A stretch of 8,419 nucleotides of DNA from F2B08 sp046260445. Its GTDB lineage: Bacteria > Actinomycetota > Actinomycetes > Actinomycetales > Dermatophilaceae. The DNA lies in the NCBI GenBank assembly GCA_046260445.1, contig JBHEPF010000141.1, positions 1 to 8,419 of the forward strand, read 5' to 3'. The notes beneath the pieces are model-generated. The model did not search any database. It saw only the letters and a program-made list of their open reading frames with translations, and was not told the origin of the DNA. Of the stretch, positions 1-6,841 are shown piece by piece. The stretch's first letter is position 1. Each line of letters opens with the position of its first letter. The position numbers and the translations under genes are program-made.

Positions 1-18
1 CACCGCATACTTGAGCGC

Positions 19-1464
19 GTGACTGCGACCCCCGACCTGTCGGCGTTCATCAAGGCCTACGACGTCCGCGGACTCGTCCCCGAGCAGCTGAGCCCCGAGG
101 TGGCACGGGCCATCGGCGCCGCCTTCGCCGAAGTGATCGCCCGGCCCGACCAGGCGGAGGCGGTCGTCGTCGGTCACGACATGCGGCCGAGCTCGCCCGA
201 GCTCTCCCGCGCCTTCGCCGAAGGGGTCGCCGCGCGCGGCCTCGACGTGGTGCTCATCGGCTTGGCGAGCACCGACCAGCTCTACTTCGCCTCCGGCTCC
301 CTCGACCTGCCCGGCGCGATGTTCACCGCGAGCCACAACCCGGCGCAGTACAACGGCATCAAGCTCTGCCGCTCCGGCGCCCGCCCGGTCGGTCAGGACA
401 GCGGGCTCACCGAGGTCCGTGATCTCGCCCAGTCGGTCCTCGATGACGGGTATGCCGTGCTCACCCCCGTCGAAACCCTCGGCCAGGTGCGGGAGCAGGA
501 CGTGCTCACCGACTACGCGGCGTTCCTCCGCTCGCTCGTCGACCTGCGCGGCATCCGCCCGCTGAAGGTCGTCATCGACGCCGGTAACGGCATGGCCGGC
601 CACACGGTCCCGGCTGTCCTCGGCGACGGCGCCGGACTCGATGACCTCAAGCTCGACATCGTCCCGCTCTACTTCGAGCTCGACGGCTCCTTCCCCAACC
701 ACGAGGCCAACCCGCTCGACCCGGCCAACCTCGTCGACCTCCAGGACGCGGTGCGGCGCGAGGGTGCAGACCTCGGGCTGGCCTTCGATGGCGACGCGGA
801 CCGCTGCTTCGTCATCGACGAGCGAGGGGAGCCGGTGAGCCCGAGCGCCATCACGGCGCTCGTCGCCGTCCGCGAGATCGCCCGGGAGGTGGCCGCGGGC
901 ATACAGCCGGGGGAGGTGCGCATCGTCCACAACGTCATCACCTCCAAGGTCGTCGAGGAGGAGGTGCGCGCGGCCGGGGCCGAGCCGGTGCGCACCCGGG
1001 TCGGGCACTCCTTCATCAAGGGCGAGATGGCGCGCTCCGGTGCGGTGTTCGGGGGAGAGCACTCAGCGCACTACTACTTCCGGGAGTTCTGGTTCGCAGA
1101 CACCGGGATGCTCGCGGCGATGCACGTCCTCGCGGCGCTGGGGGAGAGGGATCGGCCGCTCTCCGAGGTCGGCGGCCACTACGACCGCTACTCCGCCTCT
1201 GGCGAGATCAACTCCACCGTCACCGACGCACCCGCCACGACCGACCGGGTCCGGGAATGGGCCGAGGACACCCACGGCCCGGTCGGCCTGGACACCCTCG
1301 ACGGCCTGACGATCACCAAGGCCGGTGACGACGGCGACTGGCTCTGGTGGCTCAACCTTCGCGCCTCGAACACCGAGCCGCTGCTCCGGCTCAACGTCGA
1401 GGCCCGTGACGAGGCGACGATGTCCGAGCTCCGCGATGCCGTGCTGCAGATCGTCCGGGTCTGA
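19..1464 (+). CDS. manB: Phosphomannomutase/phosphoglucomutase (ManB/AlgC type, alpha-D-phosphohexomutase superfamily)
   Basis: A cytoplasmic enzyme that interconverts hexose 6-phosphate and 1-phosphate via a phosphoserine. It supplies mannose-1-P (and possibly glucose-1-P) for GDP-mannose and cell-envelope glycans. All four signature loops are visible: N-terminal KAYDVRG (residues 12-18), catalytic serine loop TASHNP with Ser105, metal-binding DGDADR (257-262), sugar-recognition GGEHSAH (345-351) and C-terminal phosphate-binding RASNTEP (448-454). The length of 481 residues is normal for bacterial members, so the gene looks complete and active. The start is a GTG. A CATACT box at 6-11 ends 7 bases before it, which would fit a leaderless transcript, but the -35 region lies outside the window. 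The family and loops are certain. The choice between mannose and glucose specificity is not decided by sequence alone, though the adjacent Trm112-type gene is the usual manB neighbourhood in actinobacteria as I recall it. Confidence 0.96.
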   Translation: MTATPDLSAFIKAYDVRGLVPEQLSPEVARAIGAAFAEVIARPDQAEAVVVGHDMRPSSPELSRAFAEGVAARGLDVVLIGLASTDQLYFASGSLDLPGAMFTASHNPAQYNGIKLCRSGARPVGQDSGLTEVRDLAQSVLDDGYAVLTPVETLGQVREQDVLTDYAAFLRSLVDLRGIRPLKVVIDAGNGMAGHTVPAVLGDGAGLDDLKLDIVPLYFELDGSFPNHEANPLDPANLVDLQDAVRREGADLGLAFDGDADRCFVIDERGEPVSPSAITALVAVREIAREVAAGIQPGEVRIVHNVITSKVVEEEVRAAGAEPVRTRVGHSFIKGEMARSGAVFGGEHSAHYYFREFWFADTGMLAAMHVLAALGERDRPLSEVGGHYDRYSASGEINSTVTDAPATTDRVREWAEDTHGPVGLDTLDGLTITKAGDDGDWLWWLNLRASNTEPLLRLNVEARDEATMSELRDAVLQIVRV

Positions 1465-1548
1465 GCAGGGGTTGGTCACCGCGAGTGAAGACGGGCGTCG
1501 CGTGCGCGCGCCCGCACTTTCCCCGCGCCCACAAGACGGGTGCCCGCG

Positions 1549-1554
1549 TAATCT
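1549..1554 (+). promoter_or_regulatory. Candidate -10 element (TAATCT) of a leaderless promoter
   Basis: TAATCT fits the actinobacterial TAnnnT -10 pattern and ends 6 bases before the ATG at 1561, so transcription would begin at or next to the start codon. There is no purine-rich ribosome binding site in the preceding 20 bases, which agrees with leaderless translation. No convincing -35 box is seen about 17 bases upstream. The 96-base gap after manB also holds a GC-rich stretch with short inverted GGGCG (1493-1497) and CGCCC (1509-1513) arms. This could weakly terminate manB transcription, but it has no T tract. Confidence 0.45.
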
Positions 1555-1560
1555 GGGCAG

Positions 1561-3129
1561 ATGAGTGAGCCACGGCGAGGAAGTGGACGGCTGGCATCAC
1601 GCTTTGCGCAGGTGGCGGGGCTCTCCGTCGCCTCAGTGGTCCTGACACTGGTCTACCTCGGCGCGTTCGCCGGAGCTGCCTTCTCGGCCTCCTCCCTGGC
1701 CGCCACGACCGAGGCGGGATCGGGCAGCCTCACGCTAGAGGCATCCACGGAGGAGACCAGCCCGGGGTCGAGTTTCACCGTGCGGGTGGCGAACGACGGC
1801 GCGGGCCCCGTCACCGCCGTCGAGCTCAGCCTCGCAGCACCTGAGGGCGTCGAGGCCACGATCTCACCCGACCGCATCCCGGCATTGCCCGCAAAGGCAT
1901 CGGTGCTCGCTGTCGTCTCGTTGTCGGGCGCTCCGACCACCGGTCTGCGGCGACTGGAGGTGATGGCGACAGGAACCCCGGCGTCCGGGCAGACGGGAGC
2001 TGTCGCGTCGATCGAGATCACACCGATCGAGCCTGCGGTGACGATGACGATCGCGGGCAACACGAGGCTGACGGACGCTTCCCCGGCGGACCTGGTTGTG
2101 GTGCTACGCAACGCCGGAGTCGAGGAAGTGACTGTGGGTCTGCGGGGCTCGGCTGGCCAACACACTGTGCGGTTGGCTCGTGAGGGCGAGGACCTGTCAC
2201 AGCCGGGTCTCGGCCGAGAGGTCGACCTCGAGCTGCCCGGGCAGTCCTCCGCACTGGTTCAGGCCCGCGTCGAGGCCGCCGGACAAGTGCGGCGTGGTGC
2301 CGCTGCTCTCGTGATGACCGCCCAGGTGATCGCTCCCGACGCACGGTATGACGTCAGTGCCACGCAGAGTCTGGACACGACACTCTCCACGGACGTGCTG
2401 CCCGGCATCGTGGGCATCGGGTCCGTTCTCTTCCTCCCGGGCTTGGCTGCAGTCTGGGTGTGGCTGGCGGTCCGCTCGAGAGAGGAGCGGCGACGTGGGC
2501 TGGCCCCATCCTCTCCGGCGTCACAGATCTTCGACAACAAGCTGTGGTTGCTGGCTGCGGCAGCGCTCTCGGTCGCGGCCGCGTTCGGGTACTCCAGGCT
2601 GGGCTTCACCAACTTGTTCGACACGTATGCCCTCTGGGACATCGTGCAGCTGAGTCTGGTTTGCGGCGCCCTGAGCTTCGTGGCTGCGGCCGTTGTCGTG
2701 AAGGCCCAGAGTCGTGGGGTGCCCACCCTCGAGAAGCGTCTGGAACCCGTCGTCGCCCTCGAGGAGGCAGGCGGCTTCAGTGACGTGAATGAGCGCTCGG
2801 TGTACAGAACCACTGACGACAAGCTGGGCCTGCTGGTAAAGACGGTGTCCGACGATGTCCTCGTCCTCTCGCCCCCGATCTGGTTCACCGAACTGGACGA
2901 GGTGGGCGTGGCGCTCAACAGGGGGGCGTCGTTGAGCGACATCGTGACAATCCTCGCGCGACAGGAGGGCTACCAGGCCAAAGTCATCTACGCGCAGGAT
3001 GCCGACGCCAGGAAGTACATCTCACAGCCGATGGCGGTGCGCGGTGCTGTGCCGACGGGCCAGGCCCAGGTCCCGATCCTGGCGCCGCACGACTTCGACC
3101 CCCTCAAAGAGGCGAGCACCGCCCCTTAG
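1561..3129 (+). CDS. Four-helix membrane protein with extracytoplasmic beta-rich region and cytoplasmic tail, function unknown
   Basis: I do not recognise this 522-residue protein. A basic N-terminus (RR at 5-6, R at 10 and 14) leads into a hydrophobic helix at about 18-44. Residues 45-278 are Thr/Ser/Val-rich with alternating hydrophobics and phrases such as SFTVRVANDGAGPVTAVEL and DLVVVLRNAGVEEVTVGL. These resemble two tandem Ig-like/NEW3-type beta sandwiches. Three more helices follow (about 279-304, 327-345 and 357-380). The basic loop RSREERRR (306-313) after helix 2 and KAQSR after helix 4 put both on the cytoplasmic side, so the beta region would be outside and the last 140 residues inside. 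The tail has no catalytic motif I know; its SDIVTILARQEGYQAKVIYA segment looks like a small alpha/beta fold. The next gene is on the same strand 111 bases downstream. The topology is an inference from hydropathy read by eye. It may be a surface sensor or scaffold. It is complete and has no visible frameshift. Confidence 0.8.
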   Translation: MSEPRRGSGRLASRFAQVAGLSVASVVLTLVYLGAFAGAAFSASSLAATTEAGSGSLTLEASTEETSPGSSFTVRVANDGAGPVTAVELSLAAPEGVEATISPDRIPALPAKASVLAVVSLSGAPTTGLRRLEVMATGTPASGQTGAVASIEITPIEPAVTMTIAGNTRLTDASPADLVVVLRNAGVEEVTVGLRGSAGQHTVRLAREGEDLSQPGLGREVDLELPGQSSALVQARVEAAGQVRRGAAALVMTAQVIAPDARYDVSATQSLDTTLSTDVLPGIVGIGSVLFLPGLAAVWVWLAVRSREERRRGLAPSSPASQIFDNKLWLLAAAALSVAAAFGYSRLGFTNLFDTYALWDIVQLSLVCGALSFVAAAVVVKAQSRGVPTLEKRLEPVVALEEAGGFSDVNERSVYRTTDDKLGLLVKTVSDDVLVLSPPIWFTELDEVGVALNRGASLSDIVTILARQEGYQAKVIYAQDADARKYISQPMAVRGAVPTGQAQVPILAPHDFDPLKEASTAP

Positions 3130-3144
3130 ACGGTGCCCACCAAC

Positions 3145-3167
3145 TGCCTTACGGCATGCCTTACGGC
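3145..3167 (+). repeat. Tandem direct repeat TGCCTTACGGC x2 (12-bp period)
   Basis: TGCCTTACGGC occurs at 3145-3155 and again, exactly, at 3157-3167, one base apart. A third partial copy, TGCCTT, lies at 3195-3200. The junction also forms the palindrome GGCATGCC (3153-3160). It lies in the only substantial gap between the two unknown genes (3130-3240), upstream of a strong ribosome binding site. It may therefore be a protein-binding site controlling the second gene. The regulatory role is an inference. Confidence 0.5.
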
Positions 3168-3198
3168 CTTTACTCTGCAGTCAGATCTGGCTACTGCC

Positions 3199-3227
3199 TT
3201 GACTACCGAGTCGAAAAAAGTTTAGCA
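3199..3227 (+). promoter_or_regulatory. Weak candidate promoter (TTGACT -35) for the second unknown gene
   Basis: TTGACT at 3199-3204 is a good -35 match. A TTAGCA hexamer 17 bases further on (3222-3227) is only a poor -10 box and touches the ribosome binding site, which would leave almost no 5' leader. The A-rich patch at 3214-3219 is unusual in this GC-rich window. Read-through from the upstream gene is an equally likely source of transcript. Confidence 0.25.
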
Positions 3228-3240
3228 AGGAGGAAGCGAC

Positions 3241-4359
3241 ATGTCAGAGATTCAGGTGAGAAGGGTTCGGGTGTCATACGTCGCGGGGCGGATCCATGAT
3301 CAGATCAAGGAGATTGGTGGCGAGCAGGTCTTCGCGCAGCGGCTGACGAGTCTCGAACCGGTCCGGGGTGTGCGCGTGACCCTGCCCTTCACCGAGGGCC
3401 TGCCCACTGACTGGGGCTTCTGGAAGAGCATCGCTGAGAGTGACCTGGCGACCCCCCTACCCGAGGGGCTGGCCCGCCACTGCCGCCGCGCTAACGTACC
3501 GCTCAGGTGCAGCGGGCGGCTCGATGCGCCGTCCGCCGTCAACCCGCGTTTGGAGGCCCATCTGCATCGTTTCGGTGTCGTGGCGGTAGCGACCATGGAC
3601 CTCGAGTGGCCCGAGCCGTTGTCCCTCGAGCACGCGAGCCGACAGGTGCAGTCCCTCGAAGGTCAGGCCGCGCGCGTCCACGTCGGCGGGCGAGAGGTCG
3701 CCTCCAGGGTCGCCTCCGCGGCAGCCGACGCAGCTTCGTCGTTGGTCGCAGTCCTCACCGATGGAACGGGTCGGCACTGGGATCTCCCCCGTCACCGGCT
3801 GACAACGGTGATCGACGGTGCTGGCGCGGGGCCGGCCACGGACGTGATGCCGGGTCAGGGCAGTCCCCTCCACGTCATGCTTCACCACCTGGCCGGTGGC
3901 GGCGAGGCCGTTGCGAAGCCATCCACCGCCTTCGTGGCGCAGTTCACGAATGCCGGATACGGATTCCCGGCCGCACGAATGGTGTACATGCTGAATACCG
4001 GAACCTCAGCGTTGCTCCGCGCGGCCTGGAGTCCGGAGCATCGACAACCCCCCACCGCCTCCGACTGGCACCGGGAGCGCACTCTGCTCACGGCGTATGT
4101 CAGCGCTCTTTCGGGTCTCGTCGCAGCCTCGTCCCAGAGCGACAACGTGATGTTTCCGGCGTGGGCGGAACCGGCGGCGAAGATGTTGGCGCGCCTCTAT
4201 GGGCCGGGGCGAGGCTATCTCGACTGGGGTCGCTTCCCAGCAGAGCTGCTGCATCGCACGGGAGCCGCGTCCGAGGTTGCGAGGATCCTCGGTTCCCAGC
4301 TCACGTACAACGCGGACTACCCTGCTGATGCGTACGAGGTCATGACACCTCCGCAGTGA
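3241..4359 (+). CDS. Uncharacterised soluble protein paired with the upstream membrane protein
   Basis: I do not recognise this 372-residue protein, and I see no signal peptide or convincing membrane helix, so it is probably cytoplasmic. The start is well supported: ATG preceded by AAGGAGGA (3227-3234) at 6 bases, close to the ideal anti-16S sequence. Visible features are a basic N-terminus (QVRRVRVSYVAG, 5-16) and a strand-rich region at about 105-190. It continues with an Ala/Ser-rich helical stretch (153-172) and a His-containing helix, LHVMLHHLAGGGEA (210-223). The C-terminal half (245-350) is helical with conserved-looking aromatics (NVMFPAWAEPAAKML, RGYLDWGRFPAELLHR). No P-loop, protease, nuclease or TIR signature is apparent. 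By eye its codon use is less GC-extreme than manB (codons such as AGA, AAT, TTG). Its position directly after the membrane protein suggests they work together, possibly with this protein docking on the cytoplasmic tail. That partnership is an inference from context only. Confidence 0.75.
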   Translation: MSEIQVRRVRVSYVAGRIHDQIKEIGGEQVFAQRLTSLEPVRGVRVTLPFTEGLPTDWGFWKSIAESDLATPLPEGLARHCRRANVPLRCSGRLDAPSAVNPRLEAHLHRFGVVAVATMDLEWPEPLSLEHASRQVQSLEGQAARVHVGGREVASRVASAAADAASSLVAVLTDGTGRHWDLPRHRLTTVIDGAGAGPATDVMPGQGSPLHVMLHHLAGGGEAVAKPSTAFVAQFTNAGYGFPAARMVYMLNTGTSALLRAAWSPEHRQPPTASDWHRERTLLTAYVSALSGLVAASSQSDNVMFPAWAEPAAKMLARLYGPGRGYLDWGRFPAELLHRTGAASEVARILGSQLTYNADYPADAYEVMTPPQ

Positions 4360-4428
4360 TGCGGGGCTGCTCCGATCGCGACGCGGCCCCACCCGGTGCC
4401 TTCGAGATGGCATGAGAGGATCGCACCC

Positions 4429-4608
4429 ATGAGCATCAGCCCCTGGCTCCGCGAGATCCTGCGCTGCCCGAAGTGCCACGCCGAGCTCCGCGACGACACC
4501 GGCCCGACCGGACCCGAGCTCGTCTGCGAGAGCAGCGAGTGCGGTCTCGCCTACCGCATCGACGACGGGATCCCGGTGCTCCTCATCGACGAGGCCCGTC
4601 AGCCCTGA
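4429..4608 (+). CDS. Trm112-family zinc-ribbon protein (UPF0434/COG2835)
   Basis: A 59-residue protein of the Trm112 family. Eukaryotic and archaeal members activate methyltransferases; the role of bacterial members is less clear. Two cysteine pairs form the expected zinc ribbon: C13-P-K-C16 and C33...C38. They are followed by the family hallmark AYRIDDGIPVLLIDEA (41-56). The length is normal. I chose the ATG at 4429 because AGAGGA (4415-4420) sits 8 bases upstream and the protein then begins with the typical helix SPWLREILRCPKC. An in-frame GTG at 4396 would add 11 residues not expected in the family. In actinobacteria this gene is commonly found beside the phosphomannomutase gene as I recall it; here the two are separated by the unknown two-gene unit. 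Confidence 0.9.
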   Translation: MSISPWLREILRCPKCHAELRDDTGPTGPELVCESSECGLAYRIDDGIPVLLIDEARQP

Positions 4609-4663
4609 CCTTCGCCGAAGGCGCGGCGATCGAGCGTTGGGGACAACCGCATACACGGTCTGA

Positions 4664-4678
4664 AGGTCTGTCAGACCT
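4664..4678. promoter_or_regulatory. Perfect 15-bp palindrome upstream of the HNH gene (candidate operator or hairpin)
   Basis: AGGTCTG and CAGACCT are exact inverted arms of 7 bases around a single T. The centre lies 26 bases before the ATG at 4697. A further copy of GGTCTG at 4658-4663 makes a partial direct repeat with the left arm. Position and symmetry fit a dimeric repressor site, or a short hairpin in the mRNA leader. There is no T tract, so it is unlikely to be a terminator. A separate small inverted repeat, CCTTC/GAAGG (4609-4621), directly follows the stop codon of the zinc-ribbon gene; I see no other signal in this 88-base gap. Confidence 0.5.
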
Positions 4679-4696
4679 CGGTGATTGGCTGTAGTC

Positions 4697-6244
4697 ATGC
4701 ACCTGATCGCCGAGGTCGAGACGCTGACGGAGAGTCAGCTCCTCGACCATGCCGAGGCGGTTGCGCTGCAGCAGCGGCGGTGCGAGGTCCAGCAGATGCG
4801 CCTCGCGGTCCAGCACGCGATCATCCACAACGCTGACCGGCTCGACCCCGATCAGTCGCGGCTGCCGGGGCGTGAGCGAGCCAGGCTCTTCGGAGGTCCG
4901 GGCACGCCGCTCGTGACGAGCTTCGCGCCGGCGACCCTGGGCGCCCGGATGGGGGTCTCGTCCACTGCCGCCTCCTCTCTCATCGCCGACTCCCTCGACA
5001 TCGTGATGCGCCTGCCCCGCTTGTGGGCGCGGGTGGAGGCTTTGGAGGTCAAGCCGTCGTATGCGCGACACGTCGCCCGCCGCACCCGCGACCTGCCCTT
5101 CGAGCAGGCCGATCTCGTGGACGAGGCGGTCGCCGAGCCTGCGGATGGCCGGGTGCCGTGGACCCGCTTTGAGCAGCTCGTCGACGGGGCCATCGTCGCG
5201 AGCGACCCCGAGGCCGCCGCGTCGCGTGAGCGTGCAGCCGCCGAGGAGGTGTTCGCCCGCCGGACTCGCTCGACCGAGAGCGGGATCCGCGGTTTCCAGA
5301 TCCGCGCTCCGTTCCCGGTGGTCACGCTGCTCGATGCGCGGGTGACCTGGTTCGCCGAGGTCCTCAAGGCGCTCGGTGACGAGCGCACCACGGACGAGCG
5401 TCGGGTCGCGGCCGTCGCGCTCCTGGCAGACCCGCCTGCGGCCCTTGAGCTGATGCGGCGATTCCAGCAGTGGCGCGACCGACCCGAGGACCCGCCGATG
5501 CCTCCCCCCGACCCTGACGACCCCGAGGCCGTCCCGTGTCCGACCTGTGCGAGCACTGCGCCTCGCGAGGCCGCACCCGAGGTCGACTGGTCCGCGATCC
5601 TGCCGGCCGTCCGACTCTTCCTGCACTACTACCCCGGCCAGGGCCCCCAGACCGGCGGCGACCCACCCGGCCGGGATCCCACCGACAAGCCACCGCGGTG
5701 GGAGGTCGACCACGACGTCGGTGCTGTCGTCCGCACCGAGGGCCATGGGCCGGTCACGCCCGAGTGGGTGCGTAAGTTCCTCGGCAAGGATGCCCGCTTC
5801 ACGATCACGCCGGTGCTCGACCTTGTCGGCCAGGCGCCCGTGGACGCATACGAGATCCCGGACCGACATCGTCATGCCGTGCACCTCATGTCGCCCGCGG
5901 ATGTCTTCCCGTGGGGGACCTCGACGTCCCGCCGCAAGGAGATCGACCACACGATCCCCTATGTCCACGGGTTGGCGGCGCTGGGGGCGGCGCAGTCCCG
6001 GGTCGGCAACTACGGGCCGCTGAGCGGCTACCACCACCGCGTCAAGACCCACGGTGGCTGGCAGGTGCAGCAACCCTTCCCCGGGATCTACCTGTGGCGC
6101 GACCCGCACGGCCGGTTCTACCTCGTCGACCACACGGGCACCCGGCGGCTGTCATCCCCGCGGACGCGGCCGCGGCAGCAGCAGGAGTCGCGCGTCGAGT
6201 GGACGTTCACCGAGATGGCGGTCGAGTACGACCTCACCGCCTGA
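4697..6244 (+). CDS. DUF222 and HNH domain protein (13E12 repeat family endonuclease-like)
   Basis: A 515-residue member of the multicopy actinobacterial 13E12 family: an N-terminal helical DUF222 region (about 1-280), a Pro/Asp-rich linker (about 268-290, MPPPDPDDPEAVP) with a CPTC pair, then a C-terminal HNH nuclease fold. The HNH residues are present: DH at 417-418 (EIDHTIPY), N438 (GNYGPL) and HHRVKTH at 446-452, followed by the conserved GGW and YLWRDPHGRFYLVDHTGTR tail. The structural cysteines usual in many HNH proteins are replaced (RRKEIDH, PLSGYHH), which I recall as normal for this subfamily. The ATG at 4697 is preferred over an in-frame TTG at 4685, although neither has a clear ribosome binding site. 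A nicking or DNA-cleaving role is predicted from the fold; the biological role of this family is not established. It is complete with no frameshift. Confidence 0.92.
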   Translation: MHLIAEVETLTESQLLDHAEAVALQQRRCEVQQMRLAVQHAIIHNADRLDPDQSRLPGRERARLFGGPGTPLVTSFAPATLGARMGVSSTAASSLIADSLDIVMRLPRLWARVEALEVKPSYARHVARRTRDLPFEQADLVDEAVAEPADGRVPWTRFEQLVDGAIVASDPEAAASRERAAAEEVFARRTRSTESGIRGFQIRAPFPVVTLLDARVTWFAEVLKALGDERTTDERRVAAVALLADPPAALELMRRFQQWRDRPEDPPMPPPDPDDPEAVPCPTCASTAPREAAPEVDWSAILPAVRLFLHYYPGQGPQTGGDPPGRDPTDKPPRWEVDHDVGAVVRTEGHGPVTPEWVRKFLGKDARFTITPVLDLVGQAPVDAYEIPDRHRHAVHLMSPADVFPWGTSTSRRKEIDHTIPYVHGLAALGAAQSRVGNYGPLSGYHHRVKTHGGWQVQQPFPGIYLWRDPHGRFYLVDHTGTRRLSSPRTRPRQQQESRVEWTFTEMAVEYDLTA

Positions 6245-6274
6245 GGTCCCGAAGGGTGACTGTGGTGGGGCGTC

Positions 6275-6532
6275 CTACCCGTAGTGGTAACGGCAGGCGG
6301 CGATGCGGATCTCTTGGCCGGCGACCTTATACACCAGACGGTGTTCATCGGTGATGCGCCGGGACCAGAAGCCGGCGAAGTCGTGCTTGAGGGCCTCCGG
6401 CTTGCCGATGCCTTCGTTGCCGTTGCGCTGGATGTCTGCCAGGAGCAGGTTGATTCGCTTGAGGACCCTGCGGTCCTGTGCCTGCCACCACAGGTAGTCC
6501 TGCCAGGCGTTCTCGTCCCAGACGAGCAACAC
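6275..6532 (-). CDS. yoeB: YoeB-type toxin (Txe/YoeB family mRNA interferase)
   Basis: A RelE-superfamily toxin that cleaves mRNA at the ribosome and is held inactive by its YefM partner. The 85 residues match YoeB over their full length: N-terminal LVWDENAWQDYLWWQ, GKPEALKHDFAGFWSRRIT in the centre and the C-terminal RIAACRYHYG. Glu46, Arg65 and His83, the residues established as catalytic in E. coli YoeB, fall at exactly the same positions here, so the toxin should be active. It starts with GTG. The antitoxin stop is one base upstream, giving tight translational coupling with the antitoxin first, as is standard. It ends 30 bases from the stop of the convergent HNH gene, with no clear terminator between them. 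Confidence 0.96.
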   Translation of the reverse strand: MLLVWDENAWQDYLWWQAQDRRVLKRINLLLADIQRNGNEGIGKPEALKHDFAGFWSRRITDEHRLVYKVAGQEIRIAACRYHYG

Positions 6533-6533
6533 G

Positions 6534-6791
6534 TCAGTCGGTCTGGATCAGATCGTGGATCTCGCCGCGGCCTGCCTCGAGGCGCTCCATCGCGTCCAGG
6601 AGACGTCGCGCGTTAGCGGGCGAGCGCATCAGATACGCGGTCTCGCGCAGTGACTCGTAGTCCTCGAGGGAGACGATGACCACAGGGGCGTGGCCGGCGC
6701 GGGTGATGATGACTTCCTCGCGGTCGTTGGCCACCCCGTCGAGGACCTCGGCGTACCGGGCGCGGGACTCGGTGTAGCTCATGGTCTTCAT
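6534..6791 (-). CDS. yefM: YefM-type antitoxin (Phd/YefM family)
   Basis: An 85-residue antitoxin. An N-terminal DNA-binding fold (MSYTESRARYAEVLDGV, then VIITRAGHAPVVIVSLEDYESL) is followed by the YefM hallmark ETAYLMRSPANARRLLDAMERLEAG (50-74) that wraps the toxin. It binds YoeB and represses its own operon. The ATG at 6791 is chosen because AGGAGG (6797-6802 on this strand) is 5 bases upstream. A second in-frame ATG at 6782 also exists but is 14 bases from that site. A longer reading frame back to 6905 lacks support. The operator and promoter just upstream fit autoregulation. Confidence 0.95.
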   Translation of the reverse strand: MKTMSYTESRARYAEVLDGVANDREEVIITRAGHAPVVIVSLEDYESLRETAYLMRSPANARRLLDAMERLEAGRGEIHDLIQTD

Positions 6792-6801
6792 CCTGACCTC
6801 C

Positions 6802-6819
6802 TGTACGGAAAACTGTACG
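6802..6819 (-). promoter_or_regulatory. Paired TGTAC operator for YefM-YoeB autoregulation
   Basis: TGTACG occurs at 6802-6807 and 6814-6819, each with a self-complementary GTAC core, with centres exactly 12 bp apart. The E. coli yefM-yoeB operator is known to use TGTACA core palindromes at about this spacing, so the match in sequence and geometry is specific. The proximal copy touches the ribosome binding site and the distal copy overlaps the predicted -10 box. Confidence 0.8.
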
Positions 6820-6841
6820 TGATGAGCCCCTCCGGGAGCAA
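6812..6841 (-). promoter_or_regulatory. Predicted yefM-yoeB promoter
   Basis: On the minus strand TTGCTC (6836-6841) and TACAGT (6812-6817) are separated by 18 bases. Initiation would fall near 6805, leaving a very short leader that still includes the AGGAGG site. The -10 box lies inside the operator, so binding would block polymerase. An alternative -10, TATAAG at 6862-6867, would give a longer leader. Confidence 0.5.

Noticed and set aside
1051..1071. GEHSAH in place of the more usual GEHSGH in the sugar-binding loop of ManB.
   Set aside because: The other loops are canonical, and I recall the Ala form as common in actinobacterial homologues, so it is not taken as loss or change of function.
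1493..1513. GC-rich inverted repeat after manB as a terminator.
   Set aside because: The arms are only 5 bases and there is no T tract; such arms arise easily in CG-alternating sequence.
3507..4328. A 273-codon alternative forward frame inside the second unknown gene.
   Set aside because: Its composition is low-complexity Arg/Gly/Ser and it has no ribosome binding site; the overlapping frame has AAGGAGGA and protein-like composition.
4363..4390. GGGGC/GCCCC inverted arms between the second unknown gene and the zinc-ribbon gene.
   Set aside because: A short stem with an 18-base loop and no following T run is not convincing as a terminator.
5931..6052. Absence of the structural cysteines around the HNH motif.
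   Set aside because: The D-H, N and H-H core is intact, and this cysteine-less layout is, as I recall, a normal subclass of DUF222/HNH proteins rather than degeneration.
4583..6133. A 516-codon open frame on the minus strand opposite the HNH gene.
   Set aside because: It has no family motifs, is Arg/Asp/Gly-rich in the way of antisense frames in GC-rich DNA, and is opposed by a gene with a complete DUF222-HNH signature.
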